Shown in pieces: positions 33,850 through 42,076 of a stretch of DNA of 64,000 nt. The DNA is taken from NCBI RefSeq assembly GCF_900105175.1, contig NZ_LT629771.1, forward strand, positions 6,468,622 to 6,532,621, in the 5' to 3' direction. A program made the position numbers and the translations under genes. Origin of the DNA: Jiangella sp. DSM 45060. Its GTDB lineage: Bacteria > Actinomycetota > Actinomycetes > Jiangellales > Jiangellaceae. The notes below the pieces were generated by a model. It was not told the origin of the DNA. It saw nothing but the letters and a program-made list of their open reading frames with translations, and ran no database searches. Each line of letters begins with the position of its first letter. Position 1 is the stretch's first letter.

Positions 33850-34754
33850 CGGCGTTCGCCGCGGCGTTCGCGGCCATCCTGGTGCTCGGCGGCATCCTCG
33901 TGATCGTGCTCGGGCTGATCCCGCAGCCGCCGCAGGCCCGCCCGGCCACGGCCGGTCAGCGGCTCAAGGCACGGTTCGTCAGTATGACCGGCGGCCGCAA
34001 CGCGGCGGCCCGGCAGCTGCGCATCCTGCTCGGCATCGGCCTCGCCGGCGGCATGGTGGGCTGGCTGCTCACCGGCTGGCTGATCCTCGTGGTGCTGGTG
34101 CCGGCCGCGCTGATCGGCCTGCCCGCGCTGCTCGCCCCGCCGGCCACGGCCACCCCGGTCGCGAAGCTCGAGGCGATGGAGGAGTGGACGCGGTCGCTGG
34201 CCGGCGTTCTCACCGTCGGCGTCGGCCTGGAGCAGGCCATCACGGCCACCATGAAGTCGACCCCCGACGCGCTGCGGCCGGAGGTGACGACGCTGGTCGC
34301 GCGGCTGCGCGCCCGCTGGCCCACGGTGGCGGCGCTGCGAGCGTTCGCCGACGACCTCGACGACGCCACCGGCGACCTCATCGCGTCGTCGCTGATCCTC
34401 GGTGCGACGCGACGCGGCGCCGGCCTCGCGGCGGTGCTGGAAGGGCTAGCGGCGACGGTGGCCCAGGACGTCCAGGTGCGCCGCAAGATCGAGGCCGACC
34501 GGTCGAAACCGCGCACGACCGCCCGCATGGTCACCATCATCACGCTGGTCGTGCTGGCCTTCATGACGTTCAACAGCTCCTACATCGAGCCGTACGGCTC
34601 GGCCATCGGCCAGATCGTGCTGATCGTCCTGCTCAGCTGCTACGTCCTGTGCCTGCTGTGGATGCGGCAGATCACCCGGCCCCGGCCGCTGCCGCGGATC
34701 ATGGGCTGGGATCTGCGCTCGTCCACCGGACCGACCCGGGCGGAGGCGCGATGA
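33846..34754 (+). CDS. tadB: TadB-like pilus assembly inner-membrane protein (type II secretion F domain)
   Basis: The 302-residue protein has helices at about residues 5-25, 60-95 and two near the C-terminus (about 230-247 and 258-276), around a GspF/T2SF domain: EEWTRSLAGVLTVGVGLEQA, TGDLIASSLILGATRRGAGL. It forms the inner-membrane platform with TadC on which the TadA ATPase works. Overlaps of ATGA type link it to tadA and tadC. Confidence 0.85.
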   Translation: MTAFAAAFAAILVLGGILVIVLGLIPQPPQARPATAGQRLKARFVSMTGGRNAAARQLRILLGIGLAGGMVGWLLTGWLILVVLVPAALIGLPALLAPPATATPVAKLEAMEEWTRSLAGVLTVGVGLEQAITATMKSTPDALRPEVTTLVARLRARWPTVAALRAFADDLDDATGDLIASSLILGATRRGAGLAAVLEGLAATVAQDVQVRRKIEADRSKPRTTARMVTIITLVVLAFMTFNSSYIEPYGSAIGQIVLIVLLSCYVLCLLWMRQITRPRPLPRIMGWDLRSSTGPTRAEAR

Positions 34755-35656
34755 TCTGGGAGCTGGGCATCCTCGCCGGCGCGCTGGCCGGGCTCGGGCT
34801 GGCGCTGGTCGTCCGCGAGCTGGTGCCGGCCCAGCCGCACCTGCGCGCGACGCTCGGCCGTCTGCACGACACCGGCACCGAGACGACGCGCGCGCTGGAG
34901 CCGCAGGCCACCCAGTCCGGCTCGCTGTTCCAGGACCGCCTCGGCCGGTTCCTCGAACAGCGGCTGCCGACGCTGGTCGGGTTCCGGCTGCCGCGCCAGG
35001 AACTGGACCTGCTGCGCATCCCCGCCTACCGCTACTACGGCGAGAAGGCGCTGTGGGCGCTGCTCGGCCTGGCGTTCCCGGCCATCCTGACGTTGACGCT
35101 GGCCATCACCGGCGTCTCGCTGCCGTTCACGGTGCCGGCCTTCGTCGGCCTGATCCTCGCCGTCGTCATGTGGTTCCTGCCCGACATCGAGACCCGGCAG
35201 AAGGCCAACAACGCCCGCGAGGAGTTCACCCGCGCGCTCGGCGCCTACATCGACCTCGTCGCGCTGGAACGGGCCGGCGGCGCCGGCTCCACCCAAGCGC
35301 TCGAGAACGCCGCCGAGGTGGGCGACTCCTGGGTGTTCCAGCGCCTGCGCGAAGAGCTGGCCCGGGCCCGGTGGTCCGGCACGACGCCCTGGGAGGGCCT
35401 GCACACGCTCTCGATCCAGCTCGGGCTCAGCGACCTCGACGACCTCGCCGACATCATGCGGCTGTCCGGCGAAGAGGGCGCCACGGTCTACGAGAGCCTG
35501 CGCGCCCGCGCCAGCGGACTGCGCGACGCCATGCTGTCGGCCGAGCACGCCCGCGCCAATGCCGACAGCGAACGAATGGTCATGCCCGTCGCACTTCTGG
35601 GCGTGGTTTTCATGGCTCTACTCGCGGCTCCGACGGTGATGCGTATGCTCGAATGA
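34751..35656 (+). CDS. tadC: TadC-like pilus assembly inner-membrane protein (type II secretion F domain)
   Basis: The 301-residue protein has an N-terminal helix (about 3-22), a paired hydrophobic region (about 100-142), a GspF-type domain (ARWSGTTPWEGLHTLSIQLG, LADIMRLSGEEGATVYESLR) and a last helix (about 278-297). It pairs with TadB. The start overlaps the tadB stop (ATGA). A hairpin and a new promoter separate it from the pilin gene. Confidence 0.85.
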   Translation: MIWELGILAGALAGLGLALVVRELVPAQPHLRATLGRLHDTGTETTRALEPQATQSGSLFQDRLGRFLEQRLPTLVGFRLPRQELDLLRIPAYRYYGEKALWALLGLAFPAILTLTLAITGVSLPFTVPAFVGLILAVVMWFLPDIETRQKANNAREEFTRALGAYIDLVALERAGGAGSTQALENAAEVGDSWVFQRLREELARARWSGTTPWEGLHTLSIQLGLSDLDDLADIMRLSGEEGATVYESLRARASGLRDAMLSAEHARANADSERMVMPVALLGVVFMALLAAPTVMRMLE

Positions 35657-35678
35657 CCCTTTGTCCGTAATTTCCTCA

Positions 35679-35701
35679 GTCAGGAATTCCCCGGTCCTGA
35701 C
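35679..35701 (+). terminator. short hairpin between tadC and the pilin promoter
   Basis: GTCAGGA (35679-35685) and TCCTGAC (35695-35701) form a 7-bp stem with a 9-nt loop, 23 nt after the tadC stop. It may end the tadZABC transcript or only damp it. Confidence 0.4.
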
Positions 35702-35703
35702 AC

Positions 35704-35733
35704 GTCACAGAAGTCTCCCCGGACATGCCTACA
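35704..35733 (+). promoter_or_regulatory. shared-motif promoter (copy 9), Flp pilin operon
   Basis: GTCACAGA at 35704-35711, 16 bases, CCTACA at 35728-35733, 48 nt before the pilin ATG. CTGTGAC at 35735-35741 mirrors the GTCACAG of the -35 element. Confidence 0.65.
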
Positions 35734-35780
35734 GCTGTGACGGGTCGGGAACAGCCCGCACCCCCGAGAGGAACACGACA

Positions 35781-35981
35781 ATGCTGCAACTCCAGGCATG
35801 GATGACGGTCCTGTCCGCCGAGCTGCGCGACCGCTACTCCGAGTTGACCGGCCGCCGCCGCGAGCAGGGCGCCACGACGCTCGAGTACGTCGTCATCGCC
35901 GCCGCGGTCTTCGTCGCCGCCGTCGCCCTGGTGGGCATCATCATCGGCGTCATCAACCGCGAACAAGCGAAGATCCAGTAG
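35781..35981 (+). CDS. flp: Flp-family pilin
   Basis: The 66-residue prepilin has a 29-residue charged leader, the cleavage-region motif RREQGATTLEYVV with the conserved Glu (at +5 after Gly) and Tyr, and one hydrophobic helix (IAAAVFVAAVALVGIIIGVI). Length and motif are those of actinobacterial Flp pilins. It has its own copy of the shared promoter, which would allow the high pilin output a pilus needs. No prepilin peptidase gene is seen in the window. Confidence 0.85.
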   Translation: MLQLQAWMTVLSAELRDRYSELTGRRREQGATTLEYVVIAAAVFVAAVALVGIIIGVINREQAKIQ

Positions 35982-35984
35982 GCC

Positions 35985-36419
35985 ATGAGCCGCCGGCCAC
36001 GTGACGGGCAGCGGCGTCGCACTCGGCGCCGCCTCCCCGGACGTCCCGAACGAGGCGCGGCGACGCTGGAGCTCGTAGTCCTGTTCCCGGTCGTCCTGCT
36101 GATCACCTTCGGCGTCATCGAGGGTGCGTTGTGGTACCACGCCCGCAACGTCGCGCTCGCCGCCGCCGAGGAAGGCGTACGGGCGGCCACCGGCAACGGC
36201 GGGTCGCTCGCGTCCGGCGTCGCCGAGGCGCGCTCGTTCGCCCAGGAGGCGGGCGCCGACGGCGTCCTGAGCAGCGTCACCGTCAGCGGCGACGGTGGCG
36301 ACGTCGAGGTCACCATCACCGTCGAGGGCTCGTCGCAGAGCCTGTTCCCCGGCTGGTCCGGGCACCAGGTCTCGCAGTCGGCCAGCGGCCCGGTCGAGCG
36401 CTTCACCGGGCCGGGCTGA
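35985..36419 (+). CDS. TadE-like pseudopilin
   Basis: The 144-residue protein has a basic leader (25 residues), the pilin-like motif ERGAATLELVVLFPVVLL with the conserved Glu, one N-terminal helix to about residue 48 and a small outer domain. TadE-type minor pilins take part in Flp pilus biogenesis. It starts three bases after the pilin stop. Confidence 0.8.
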   Translation: MSRRPRDGQRRRTRRRLPGRPERGAATLELVVLFPVVLLITFGVIEGALWYHARNVALAAAEEGVRAATGNGGSLASGVAEARSFAQEAGADGVLSSVTVSGDGGDVEVTITVEGSSQSLFPGWSGHQVSQSASGPVERFTGPG

Positions 36420-36420
36420 C

Positions 36421-36858
36421 ATGTCCGCGCAGGCAGCACGCAGGGAGCGCGGCTCCGCCACCGTCGAGCTGGCGGTGGTCGGGCCCGGCCTGCTGATGAT
36501 CATCGCGCTGCTGGTGCTGGGCGGCCGGGTCACCATCGCGGGTGGCTCGGTCGAGCACGCCGCCGCCGAGGCCGCACGCACCGCGTCCATCGCCCGCACC
36601 GAGACCGACGCGCTGGTGCAGGGCCGCAACGCCGCCGAGGCGTCGCTGCAGCGGCAGGACCTCCGCTGTGTCGGCGGGCCGTCGGTCCAGATCGACACCA
36701 GCCAGTTCAGCCGCCCGCCGGGCGAGCCGGCCACGGTGTCGGCCACCGTCACCTGCCGCGTCCAGCTGTCCGATCTCGCCATCCCCGGCCTGCCCGGCTC
36801 GCGGGAGATCACCGAGACGGTCGAGAGCCCGCTCGACACCTACAGGATGCGCCGATGA
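36421..36858 (+). CDS. TadE/TadF-like pseudopilin
   Basis: The 145-residue protein resembles the preceding one: RRERGSATVELAVVGPGLLM gives the Gly/Glu prepilin motif and helix, followed by an outer domain with two cysteines (LRCVGG, TVTCRVQ). It starts one base after the upstream stop and its own stop overlaps the next start (ATGA). Confidence 0.8.
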   Translation: MSAQAARRERGSATVELAVVGPGLLMIIALLVLGGRVTIAGGSVEHAAAEAARTASIARTETDALVQGRNAAEASLQRQDLRCVGGPSVQIDTSQFSRPPGEPATVSATVTCRVQLSDLAIPGLPGSREITETVESPLDTYRMRR

Positions 36859-37286
36859 CGGCCCGGGCGCCGCGCTCCGGCGGCGAACAGGGCGCGGTCG
36901 CGATCTTCGCGGTCGTCATCGTCATGGCGTTGTTCCTGGCCATCGGGCTGGTCGTCGACGGCGGCGGGAAGATCCGGGCCATGCAGCGGGCCAACGCCAT
37001 GGCCGCCGAGGCCGCCCGCACGGCGGCACAGGCGGTCATCATCGACGGCAACGGCGCGGGCCACCCGACCATCGACTTCGCCCGGGCCTGCACCGCGGCC
37101 ACCACCTACGTCACGGCGGCGGGCGGTCAGGCCACCGACTGCCGCCGCGTCAACGACACGACGGTGCAGGTCGACACCGCCATCACCTACGACAACGTCT
37201 TCCTGTCGCTGATCGGGCCCCCGACGTCCCAAGCCACAGGCAGCGCGCAGGCCCGCCTCGCGCGTGGCGTCGGTACGGAACAGTGA
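36855..37286 (+). CDS. TadG-like pilus-associated protein
   Basis: The 143-residue protein begins with SGGEQGAVAIFAVVIVMALF, the TadG/TadE-like N-terminal helix, then DGGGKIRAMQRANAMAAEAA as in short actinobacterial TadG proteins, and a small outer domain. Large TadG proteins carry a von Willebrand domain; this short form does not. It is the last gene of the pilin operon, and the LysM-BTAD gene follows after 12 nt. Confidence 0.75.
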   Translation: MTARAPRSGGEQGAVAIFAVVIVMALFLAIGLVVDGGGKIRAMQRANAMAAEAARTAAQAVIIDGNGAGHPTIDFARACTAATTYVTAAGGQATDCRRVNDTTVQVDTAITYDNVFLSLIGPPTSQATGSAQARLARGVGTEQ

Positions 37287-37298
37287 GGAGTACCCCCC

Positions 37299-40200
37299 GT
37301 GCCTCGAACCCATCGAACCGCCCGCCCCCGGCGCACGACCGCATCGGTCCTGCGTGGTCTGGGAGCGCTGGTCGTCATCGTCGCGGTCCTGGTCGGCATC
37401 CCGCTCGCACTGATCGCCGTCGCCGGCAACCCCTTCCCCGGCTCCGTGCCCAGCTGGGACGACGTCACGTCGGCGCTCACCGAGCCCGACGACGGGTCGC
37501 TGTTCCTGCAGGCGCTGGTCGTCATCGGCTGGCTGGGCTGGCTGACGTTCGCCGCCGGCCTGCTGGTCGAGATCCCGGCCGCGCTGAGCGGCCGCAGGGC
37601 GCCCCGGCTTCCCGTCCTGCGGGTGCAGCAGCGCGCCGCCGCGGGCCTGGTCGCCGCCGTGGCCGCCGCGTTCGTCGTCGGGCCGGTCGGTGTGGCTACG
37701 GCCGCCGAGCCGGTGCAGCCCCCCGCGCAGCAACCGGCCCCGGTCACGACGGCGCAGACGCCGGCCGCGTCCGAGGTGGCGACGACCGAGGCGGCCCCCG
37801 AGGCGGCCGCCCAGCCCGAGACGGTGCAGCGCACGCACACCGTCCAGCGTGGCGAGTCGCTGTGGCGCATCGCCGAGCAGGAACTGGGCGACGGCGCGCG
37901 CTGGCCGGAGATCGCCGAGCTCAACTACGGCGTCGAGCAGCCAGGCGGCCGTGCGCTCGACAACACGCACTGGATCGACCCCGGCTGGCAGCTGCTGCTG
38001 CCGCCCGAGCCCGCGCCGTCGGCCGTCCCAGTCGCCGACACCGGCGCCACCACGCACGTCGTGGCCGAAGGCGACACCCTGTGGGGCATCGCCGAGCAGC
38101 GGCTGGGCGACGGCGCACGGTATCCCGAGCTGGTCGAGGCCTCTCGCGACACCGTCCAGCCCGACGGCGGCAGGCTCAGCGACCCCGACCTCATCCGGCC
38201 GGGCTGGACCATCACCGTCCCGGGCGCACCGGGCACGCCGCCGGTGGTCGGCGACCCGGTGTCGCGCGAGCCGGTCGAGCCGCCGGCCCCGGAAGAGCCG
38301 GTGCAGCCGCCCGCTCCGGAGCAGCCCCAGGAGGAGGCGCCGGCCGAGGAGGCACCCGTCGAGGAGCAGCCGCCGGCCGAGGAGCCCGTGCAGCCGCCGG
38401 TCGCCGAGCAGCCCGACGACACCGAGCTGGGCGACTCCGCGACCCAGGCCGTCGGCGACGACGTCGACGTGCCCATCCGCACCACGGCCGGCGTCGGCGC
38501 CCTGCTGGCCGCCGGCGTGCTGGCCTTCCTCGCCGCCCGGCGCCGGTCCCAGCAGCGACGACGCGAGCCCGGCGAGCGCATCGCCATGCCCGCCGGCGCG
38601 GCCGCCGAGACCGAGCGCGAGCTGCGCGGCGTCGCCGACCCGATGAGCGTCGAGGTGGTCGACGTCGCGCTGCGCGGGCTGGCCGCCGACTGCGCCCAGC
38701 GCGGGGTGTCGCTGCCCCCGCTGCGCATCGCGCGGCTCACGTCCGAGCAGTTCGAGCTGTACCTCGCCGACGAAGCCGTGCTGCCGCCACCGTTCGTCGC
38801 GACCGAGCAGGCGCACGTGTGGCTGCTGCCGGCCGCCGCCGGGCGCGCGTTCGACGCCGCCGCGCTGCGCGACGTGCCGGCGCCGTACCCGAGCCTGGTC
38901 ACCGTCGGGCACGGCCCCGAGGACGGCCACCTGCTGCTCGACCTCGAGCGGCTCGGCACCCTCGCCGTCGTCGGCGACCGCGAGCCGTCCCGCGAGGTCA
39001 TGGCCGCGCTCGCCGTCGAGCTGGCCACCAGCCCGTGGGCCGACGACCTCCAGGTCACGCTGGTCGGCACCTGCCCCGAGCTGGCCAGTGGCCTCGACAC
39101 CGGCCGCATCCGCTACCTGCCGTCGGTCGGCAGCCTGCTCACCGAGCTGAGCACGCGGGCCCGGCACGACCGCGTGGCCATGGCCGAGTCCGGCGCCTAC
39201 TCGCTCGACGACGCGCGCGCCCGCGGCGTTGCCGTCGCGGCGTGGACGCCCGAGATCGTGCTGCTCGGCGAGCCGCTCGGGCCCGACCAGGACGCCCAAC
39301 TGGCCGAGCTCGTGCAGTCGCTGCCGCGGGTCGCCGTCGCCGCCGTCACCAGCGGCCACGGCGCCGTGGGGCAGTGGTCGCTGGAACTGGCCGCCGGCGA
39401 GCCCGACACCGCCGTTCTGCAGCCGGTGGGCGTCGACGTCCAGCCGCAGCGGCTCGACCAGCACCAGTACCGTCAGATCCTCGAGCTGCTGGGCGTCACC
39501 ACTCAGCCGGCCCGGCCGTGGATCGACTCCGGTGGCCGCCCGGCCGACGAGCCCGAGCCGGGCGACGTCGGTCCCGGTCTGCTGGACAGCCTCGAGGCCG
39601 ACTTCGACCGCCCGGCCGCGCCCGATCCGGCGCCCTCGCCGGTGGCGGACGAGCCGCCCATGACGCCCGTTGCAGCGACGCCCGCACCGCCCCCGGTGCC
39701 GGGCGACGGGCCCACCATCCTGCTCCTCGGGCCGGTCGAGGTCGACGACGCCGAAGGGCCGGTCGAGCAGTCCAAGTACCGGCAGCTCACCGAGATCGCG
39801 GCGTTCATCGCGCTGCACCCCGGCCTCGGGCACGCCGCACTCGACGACGCCATGTGGCCGGGCAGCCGCGTCACCCAGAACACCCGCAACACCGCCATCT
39901 CCAAGCTGCGCCGCTGGTTCGGGCGCGACGCCCACGGCGACGACTACCTGCCGCGGGTCGACACCGGCTACCGGTTCCACCCCGGCGTCACCACCGACTG
40001 GGACGAATGGCGCTCACTGGTCGGCGACGACCCCGCGCTGGCCGGCACGCAGCAACTGGTCGCGGCGCTCGAGCTGGTCCGCGGCCAGCCGTTCACCGGC
40101 GTCAACCCGCGCCGCTACGGCTGGGCCGAGCACCTCAAGCAGGAGATGATCGCCGCCATCGTCGACACCGCGCACGAGCTCGCCCAGCGCGCCCTCCGCG

Positions 40201-40454
40201 GCGGCGACGCCCACCTCGCCCGCAAGGCGTCGACCATCGGCCTGCAGGTCGAGCCCGGCATGGAGCTGCTCTGGCGCGACCGCATCAAGGCCGAGCACCT
40301 GGCCGGCAACCGGCCCGGCATCGACGACGCCATCGCCCGCATGACCGCCATCAGCGCCGACCTCGGCGACGACCTCGAAGTCGCCACCGTCCGGCTGATC
40401 GCCGAACTCACCAGCCCCGCGCCGGAACACACCGGCGTGCCGGAACGCCTCTAG
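37299..40454 (+). CDS. LysM-BTAD transmembrane regulator
   Basis: The 1,051-residue protein has three membrane helices near the start (about residues 18-42, 68-90, 108-130), an outer part with two LysM domains (about 179-233, HTVQRGESLWRIAEQELGDG; about 252-307, HVVAEGDTLWGIAEQRLGDG) and a Pro/Glu-rich linker, a fourth helix (about 396-411) and a large cytoplasmic part. The last 240 residues form a winged-helix plus BTAD/TPR module: TILLLGPVEVDDAEGPVEQS, NTRNTAISKLRRWFGRDAHG, then helical repeats. LysM binds peptidoglycan; BTAD modules occur in SARP-type activators. So a wall signal could be passed to DNA directly. GTG 37299 has GAGGAG eight bases before it. It lies at the end of the Tad locus. 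Confidence 0.8.
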   Translation: MPRTHRTARPRRTTASVLRGLGALVVIVAVLVGIPLALIAVAGNPFPGSVPSWDDVTSALTEPDDGSLFLQALVVIGWLGWLTFAAGLLVEIPAALSGRRAPRLPVLRVQQRAAAGLVAAVAAAFVVGPVGVATAAEPVQPPAQQPAPVTTAQTPAASEVATTEAAPEAAAQPETVQRTHTVQRGESLWRIAEQELGDGARWPEIAELNYGVEQPGGRALDNTHWIDPGWQLLLPPEPAPSAVPVADTGATTHVVAEGDTLWGIAEQRLGDGARYPELVEASRDTVQPDGGRLSDPDLIRPGWTITVPGAPGTPPVVGDPVSREPVEPPAPEEPVQPPAPEQPQEEAPAEEAPVEEQPPAEEPVQPPVAEQPDDTELGDSATQAVGDDVDVPIRTTAGVGALLAAGVLAFLAARRRSQQRRREPGERIAMPAGAAAETERELRGVADPMSVEVVDVALRGLAADCAQRGVSLPPLRIARLTSEQFELYLADEAVLPPPFVATEQAHVWLLPAAAGRAFDAAALRDVPAPYPSLVTVGHGPEDGHLLLDLERLGTLAVVGDREPSREVMAALAVELATSPWADDLQVTLVGTCPELASGLDTGRIRYLPSVGSLLTELSTRARHDRVAMAESGAYSLDDARARGVAVAAWTPEIVLLGEPLGPDQDAQLAELVQSLPRVAVAAVTSGHGAVGQWSLELAAGEPDTAVLQPVGVDVQPQRLDQHQYRQILELLGVTTQPARPWIDSGGRPADEPEPGDVGPGLLDSLEADFDRPAAPDPAPSPVADEPPMTPVAATPAPPPVPGDGPTILLLGPVEVDDAEGPVEQSKYRQLTEIAAFIALHPGLGHAALDDAMWPGSRVTQNTRNTAISKLRRWFGRDAHGDDYLPRVDTGYRFHPGVTTDWDEWRSLVGDDPALAGTQQLVAALELVRGQPFTGVNPRRYGWAEHLKQEMIAAIVDTAHELAQRALRGGDAHLARKASTIGLQVEPGMELLWRDRIKAEHLAGNRPGIDDAIARMTAISADLGDDLEVATVRLIAELTSPAPEHTGVPERL

Positions 40455-41365
40455 CTGCTGCGCACCAGCGCCTGGATCTCGCCAACCGGGACGACGGTGC
40501 CGTTCCAGGGGCTCTCCAGGGTGTCGGGCACGCCCGGCAGGCTCACCTCGACGCCGCCCATGGTGAAGGTGACGTCGTAGACGAGGCGGGCCTGGGCGGC
40601 GAAGCCCGGGCGGCCGTCGAAGTCCTGGGCGGTCTGCTCGTGCGACATCTCGAGGTAGACGTGCTCGCAGGCGGTCGAGCGCAGGTCGGGGTTGCAGTCG
40701 AAGGTGTCGGACCCGTCGCCGGGGTCGATCTCGACGTGGCTGAGCGTGCCGGTGGCCTGCAGCGGCCCGGCCACGCTGCCGATGATCTCGCCGTCGCCGA
40801 GGCCGTCGAGGAGGTAGCGGGTGTCGGCGCCGACGTAGGTCATGCCGGCCGGGCTGAAGCTCATGGTGAACGCCGGCGTCTGGAGCCGTCCCAGCGCCTG
40901 CCAGCCCAGGCCGGGGAGCGCGCCCTCGTAGGGCACGATCCAGCGCCACCGCTCCCACGGTTTCGGATCGCCGGGCACGCGGCACTGGACGAACGTGAAG
41001 ATGTGGTCAGGGCTCGGCCGGGTGTGCTCAGGCCACTCGTCCTCGGGCAGCGGCGACGGGATGTCGGCCCGGCAGGCCTTCGTGCCGAGGCAGAACTCGT
41101 CGTACGGCTCTTCGGTGAGGTCGCAGCGCGGGCCGTCGCCGCCGGTGCCGCCGTCCTCGCCGCTGTCGTCCTCGTCGGGGTCGGGGCAGATGTTGACGTA
41201 CTCGAAGACACCCGGGCTGACCTGGATGAGGACGTAGCAGGGGTCGTTGGCGGGGTCGACACCGCGCACGCCGGCCGCCTGGCCGGGTGCGATGCTGCCC
41301 AGCAGGCCGACCAGCAGGACGGCGACCGCCGTCAGGACCTGGGACACGCGTCGGGGGGTCAGCAT
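40451..41365 (-). CDS. exported protein of unknown function
   Basis: The 304-residue protein has a Sec signal peptide (about residues 1-31: VLTAVAVLLVGLLGSIAPGQ, cleavage after AAG or QAA), an acidic Asp/Gly linker, six cysteines in the mature part and beta-rich segments (TMSFSPAGMTYVGADTRYLL, RLVYDVTFTMGGVEVSLPGV), with DGSDTFDCNPDLRSTACEHV between. No family is recognised. Its start overlaps the lipoprotein gene by 7 bp. Its stop and the LysM-BTAD stop share the palindrome CTAG at 40451-40454. Confidence 0.7.
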   Translation of the reverse strand: MLTPRRVSQVLTAVAVLLVGLLGSIAPGQAAGVRGVDPANDPCYVLIQVSPGVFEYVNICPDPDEDDSGEDGGTGGDGPRCDLTEEPYDEFCLGTKACRADIPSPLPEDEWPEHTRPSPDHIFTFVQCRVPGDPKPWERWRWIVPYEGALPGLGWQALGRLQTPAFTMSFSPAGMTYVGADTRYLLDGLGDGEIIGSVAGPLQATGTLSHVEIDPGDGSDTFDCNPDLRSTACEHVYLEMSHEQTAQDFDGRPGFAAQARLVYDVTFTMGGVEVSLPGVPDTLESPWNGTVVPVGEIQALVRSS

Positions 41366-41910
41366 GTGATGGTCCCTCCAGGTTCGATCGGGTCGCCGAT
41401 GAGCCAGCCGCCCTCGGACTCGACGACCTCGTACACCACGGGGTGCGGCGCCGCCAGCTCCTCGGCCGGCGGGATGGTGGCGCCCGATGCGAGCCGCGGC
41501 GCCCACGCGGACTCGTCCATGCAGGCGCTGACGACCCCGGACCGGTCGACGACCTGGACGTTGACATCGCTGATGACTGGCTCGCCGACCCGGACGATGC
41601 CTTGGTCGGCATAGCGCGACGCGATGCCGACGTTCAGCTCGGTGGTCTCGTCGGTGGCCAGGCCCTCGAACAGCGCCTCGAGGTCGTCGGCGGTGCCGCT
41701 CTGGGCCTCGACGACGGCCGCGATGAACTGCTCGAACGTCGTTCGAATCTGATCTTCCACCTGCGCGGCAGCGTCTTGTGTGACGGCGGCCGTGGGCGTG
41801 GGGGACGCGGGATCGCCGGTGGTGTCGTCGCCGCTGCATGCGACCACGACTGCGAAGCTCACCAAGCCGACCGTGAAGCGTCGGCCCGTCCGGGGAAACG
41901 AGCCGCTCAT
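41359..41910 (-). CDS. putative lipoprotein
   Basis: The 183-residue protein has a short signal peptide ending in VVVAC (lipobox, cysteine near residue 25), followed by SGDDTTGDPASPTPTAAV as a linker, and a domain with an NTF2-like pattern (QVEDQIRTTFEQFIAAVVEA at the start, VYEVVESEGGWLIGD at the end). I chose the ATG at 41910 because it gives a proper signal peptide; an ATG at 41958 adds 16 residues. It heads a two-gene unit with the next exported protein. Function unknown. Confidence 0.7.
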   Translation of the reverse strand: MSGSFPRTGRRFTVGLVSFAVVVACSGDDTTGDPASPTPTAAVTQDAAAQVEDQIRTTFEQFIAAVVEAQSGTADDLEALFEGLATDETTELNVGIASRYADQGIVRVGEPVISDVNVQVVDRSGVVSACMDESAWAPRLASGATIPPAEELAAPHPVVYEVVESEGGWLIGDPIEPGGTITC

Positions 41911-42036
41911 GCAGGGACAATAGCGATCAAGCCATGACACCGGCAACAGGAACGTCATGAACGCCGGATGTCATTTCCGCTGGCCGCGCCGGAAATCCGG
42001 TCCGACCGCGAGGCGGTTGCGACCGCCCGCTGTGGG

Positions 42037-42042
42037 TAGAAT
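42037..42042 (+). promoter_or_regulatory. possible -10 element of the cwlM promoter
   Basis: TAGAAT at 42037-42042 lies 34 nt before the ATG and is a good housekeeping -10 match; no convincing -35 hexamer is at 17 nt upstream (CGGTTG). Confidence 0.35.
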
Positions 42043-42076
42043 CGGCGCGACACGGCCAGGAAGGAACCACCCCCGG

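Noticed and set aside
36542..41614. A 1,690-codon Arg/Ala-rich frame on the plus strand.
   Set aside because: It crosses seven well-supported genes in another frame and on the other strand and is almost only Arg, Ala, Pro and Gly.
4764..41960. Integrative conjugative element with integrase, relaxase and att sites.
   Set aside because: No integrase, excisionase, relaxase or flanking repeat could be seen; the edge tRNA is 21 kb away on the far side of the core genes.
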